The notes below the pieces were generated by a model that did no database searches, was not told the DNA's origin, and was given only the letters and a program-made list of their open reading frames with translations. A program made the translations under genes and the position numbers. A stretch of 64,000 nucleotides of DNA from JAFMPW01 sp041743085 (GTDB lineage Bacteria > Bacteroidota > Bacteroidia > Flavobacteriales > Flavobacteriaceae), in NCBI GenBank assembly GCA_041743085.1, contig JBGTNL010000039.1:1-64000 (forward strand), written 5' to 3'. Positions 62,497 to 64,000 of this stretch are shown here, piece by piece. The first letter of the stretch is position 1. Every line of letters begins with the position of its first letter.

Positions 62497-63996
62497 TTAA
62501 TCCCCTGCCGTTAATCGCTCCAGCAGTTCACTGATCTCCTGCCCTTCTGCCGCCTTGAAGAAAGATTCATCAAGGAGTGTATATCGCACTTCTTCATTCG
62601 TTGAAGAAGCCCAGATAAGGTCAGTAAAGACAGAATACGCCCCTTTGTGCTGAAATTCCTTGTCGCGATAACTGCCTAAATCCGAATAAGATAAGGCCGT
62701 ACGGCGGCGGTAATCAATAACTTTGTCATAAGCGTTGATATAGGCCCCGCCGGCAATTACCTGTGCCCCTACAGACCAATTGGTAGAACCAACCCCAGAC
62801 CAGTGCATGTTAATGGTAGTGTTGGCGTGAACGCCCGCTTGTATGTCGACCTCAGACAAGCCGTTTATCCCATCGATGGAGCGGAAAGTAAGTACCCCTG
62901 GGGTGCCCAGTTTGGGTTTCAAGGCCTGGTAGGTTTTTTCCCTGCTTTCAATCTTGTGCCAGCTCTTATCATAAATATGCTGGCCGTTTGCCAGAAAGGC
63001 AGGATCTGGCCTGGACGCCATTCCGGGATTGGGATCTGTAGAGCCGTAGAATTTATACACCAAGCCATTAATTAAGAGTACGTAAACATCGTCGGCGGCC
63101 GTACGGTCATCCTGAGCATCAACATTCCTCCGTATCCCGATGATATGCACATGATCTTTACTGAAGTCCCATTCACTAAGTTTAAGCGTGGCCGAGGAAT
63201 CCTTAAAAGACTCAACCATTTGAATTGACAGCGGTGGTTTGCCCAACAACTCCCCTTTGATCCGCTCAAGGCGTTGGAGCCACAAAAGATACTCATCAGT
63301 AGGGTTGTCCAGGGAGTGTCCTGCCCAGGCCGGCGGAAGGGTATCCATTTCGTGCCGTAGCATGTGGTACCTGGTGGTTAACCCAAAGGCACCATCCGGT
63401 ACCCCGACACTAATACGGCCACCTCCTTCCTCTGTACGCATATATTCATACCAGAGTCTGGCCGCCGCGTTGGTACGGTAACCAAATACGCCCCGGATAC
63501 GGGGTTTTACCAAGAAGCCCTGCCTTATGAGGAAATCCTGGAACTTACCTACCCCCTCCCCTTCAATTTTTTCGAGCGGAAACCAGCGGCCATCGCTATT
63601 GAATTCTTTAATTCGAGTTAGGATGCCAACATTGTGGATCTCCTTGAAAAATGTCGCCGTATCTATCGCCGCCCACAGGGCTTCATCTACTTTGCCGAGC
63701 TGTAAAGGGATGCCACGATCAAACAAGGCGATTTGGGAAGTGGTTTTATTACTGGCAATGCTAAGCTCCGCAGCTATTTCAGATTGCAACTGCTTGTACA
63801 AGCCCGCGGAATCCGATGCATTCTCAAGGCTGCGTATTACACCTTCAGTGGCGGAGGAATACTCATCCCGCAGCTTGCGCTCGTCCAGGGTGGTTATGGC
63901 AATCCCGGCCGCTTGCATCTCACGCTCGGTGGCAACTTTCAGGTTTTCATCGGCCTGCTGCTTCTGTTCCCTCGCATTCAGGAACAACAGGAACAT
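62497..63996 (-). CDS. Paralogue of the peptidoglycan-binding protein lacking the catalytic Cys (5' end outside window)
   Basis: The visible 499 residues continue past the right edge. They begin with a coiled coil (NAREQKQQADENLKVATERE) like that of STAND proteins. A peptidoglycan-binding-like region follows (VGKFQDFLIRQGFLVKPRIR, GVFGYRTNAAARLWYEYMRT). The C-terminal domain is clearly homologous to the neighbour at 60268-61548: DDVYVLLINGLVYKFYGSTD, TTINMHWSGVGSTNWSVGAQ. At the GCQ position of the neighbour this protein has GAQ (Ala411 of the visible part), so the presumed nucleophilic cysteine is lost. It may be a pseudoenzyme or a regulatory copy. The full domain set cannot be judged. Confidence 0.75.
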   Translation of the reverse strand: MFLLFLNAREQKQQADENLKVATEREMQAAGIAITTLDERKLRDEYSSATEGVIRSLENASDSAGLYKQLQSEIAAELSIASNKTTSQIALFDRGIPLQLGKVDEALWAAIDTATFFKEIHNVGILTRIKEFNSDGRWFPLEKIEGEGVGKFQDFLIRQGFLVKPRIRGVFGYRTNAAARLWYEYMRTEEGGGRISVGVPDGAFGLTTRYHMLRHEMDTLPPAWAGHSLDNPTDEYLLWLQRLERIKGELLGKPPLSIQMVESFKDSSATLKLSEWDFSKDHVHIIGIRRNVDAQDDRTAADDVYVLLINGLVYKFYGSTDPNPGMASRPDPAFLANGQHIYDKSWHKIESREKTYQALKPKLGTPGVLTFRSIDGINGLSEVDIQAGVHANTTINMHWSGVGSTNWSVGAQVIAGGAYINAYDKVIDYRRRTALSYSDLGSYRDKEFQHKGAYSVFTDLIWASSTNEEVRYTLLDESFFKAAEGQEISELLERLTAGD

Positions 63997-64000
63997 ACCA

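Overview
The window looks like chromosomal DNA of a Bacteroidota bacterium, most likely Flavobacteriaceae. Supporting signs are a type IX secretion (Por) sorting domain, promoters of the TTG-N19-TAnnTTTG type, AT-rich ribosome binding regions without Shine-Dalgarno, and families typical of the phylum (DUF4251, PycTM/DUF5706, DUF6597 AraC, IS91- and IS200-like elements). No rRNA or complete tRNA gene was found.

Region 1 (1-7.3 kb) is accessory: a serine recombinase, an Xre-RES toxin-antitoxin pair, a PH-like protein, a frameshifted DUF4062 gene, an AraC remnant, a degenerate-cyclase/AraC hybrid regulator and a TAT-exported sugar isomerase-like protein. Region 2 (8.2-17.8 kb) holds an insecticidal-type toxin complex: a TcA-like protein and a TcB-TcC fusion whose variable C terminus carries an HELGH zincin motif. 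Region 3 (18-34 kb) is mostly housekeeping or stress genes: DUF2784, a c-type heme protein, haloacid dehalogenase, peroxiredoxin, an electrophile/oxidant detoxification block (alcohol dehydrogenase, OsmC, a frameshifted old yellow enzyme, ABM monooxygenase, Crp regulator, SDR, cupin), fasciclin, a TPR-adenylyl cyclase and a PycTM-type membrane effector. Region 4 (34.6-39 kb) is one very large secreted protein: PQQ sugar dehydrogenase-like, diheme cytochrome c, four beta-trefoil repeats and a T9SS signal.

Region 5 (39-46 kb) is an insertion-sequence scrapyard: an IS200-like transposase between identical hairpins, IS91, IS3, IS1182-like and IS256 fragments, and a near-complete IS630 with a slippery A8 run. 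Between them sits a predicted NADase TIR domain fused to a pterin-carbinolamine-dehydratase-like domain. Region 6 (45.4-62.2 kb) is bracketed by imperfect direct repeats made of a tRNA-3'-end-like sequence, a 26-bp terminator palindrome and paired GGACAC boxes, which suggests a past integrative island. It carries a 2000-residue protein with twelve tandem VHL-beta-like repeats, a subtilase in the same frame just downstream, a GH19 pseudogene, and a reverse-strand putative operon. That operon has a peptidoglycan-binding YkuD-like protein, a DUF4062/TIR-like adaptor and a NACHT-type STAND ATPase with sixteen WD40 repeats. A paralogue of the cell-wall protein that has lost its presumed catalytic cysteine runs off the right edge.

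The best candidates for undescribed biology are the VHL-repeat/subtilase pair, the TIR-dehydratase fusion and the cell-wall-protein/DUF4062/STAND-WD40 operon. All assignments come from reading sequence and motifs by eye; no database search was run.
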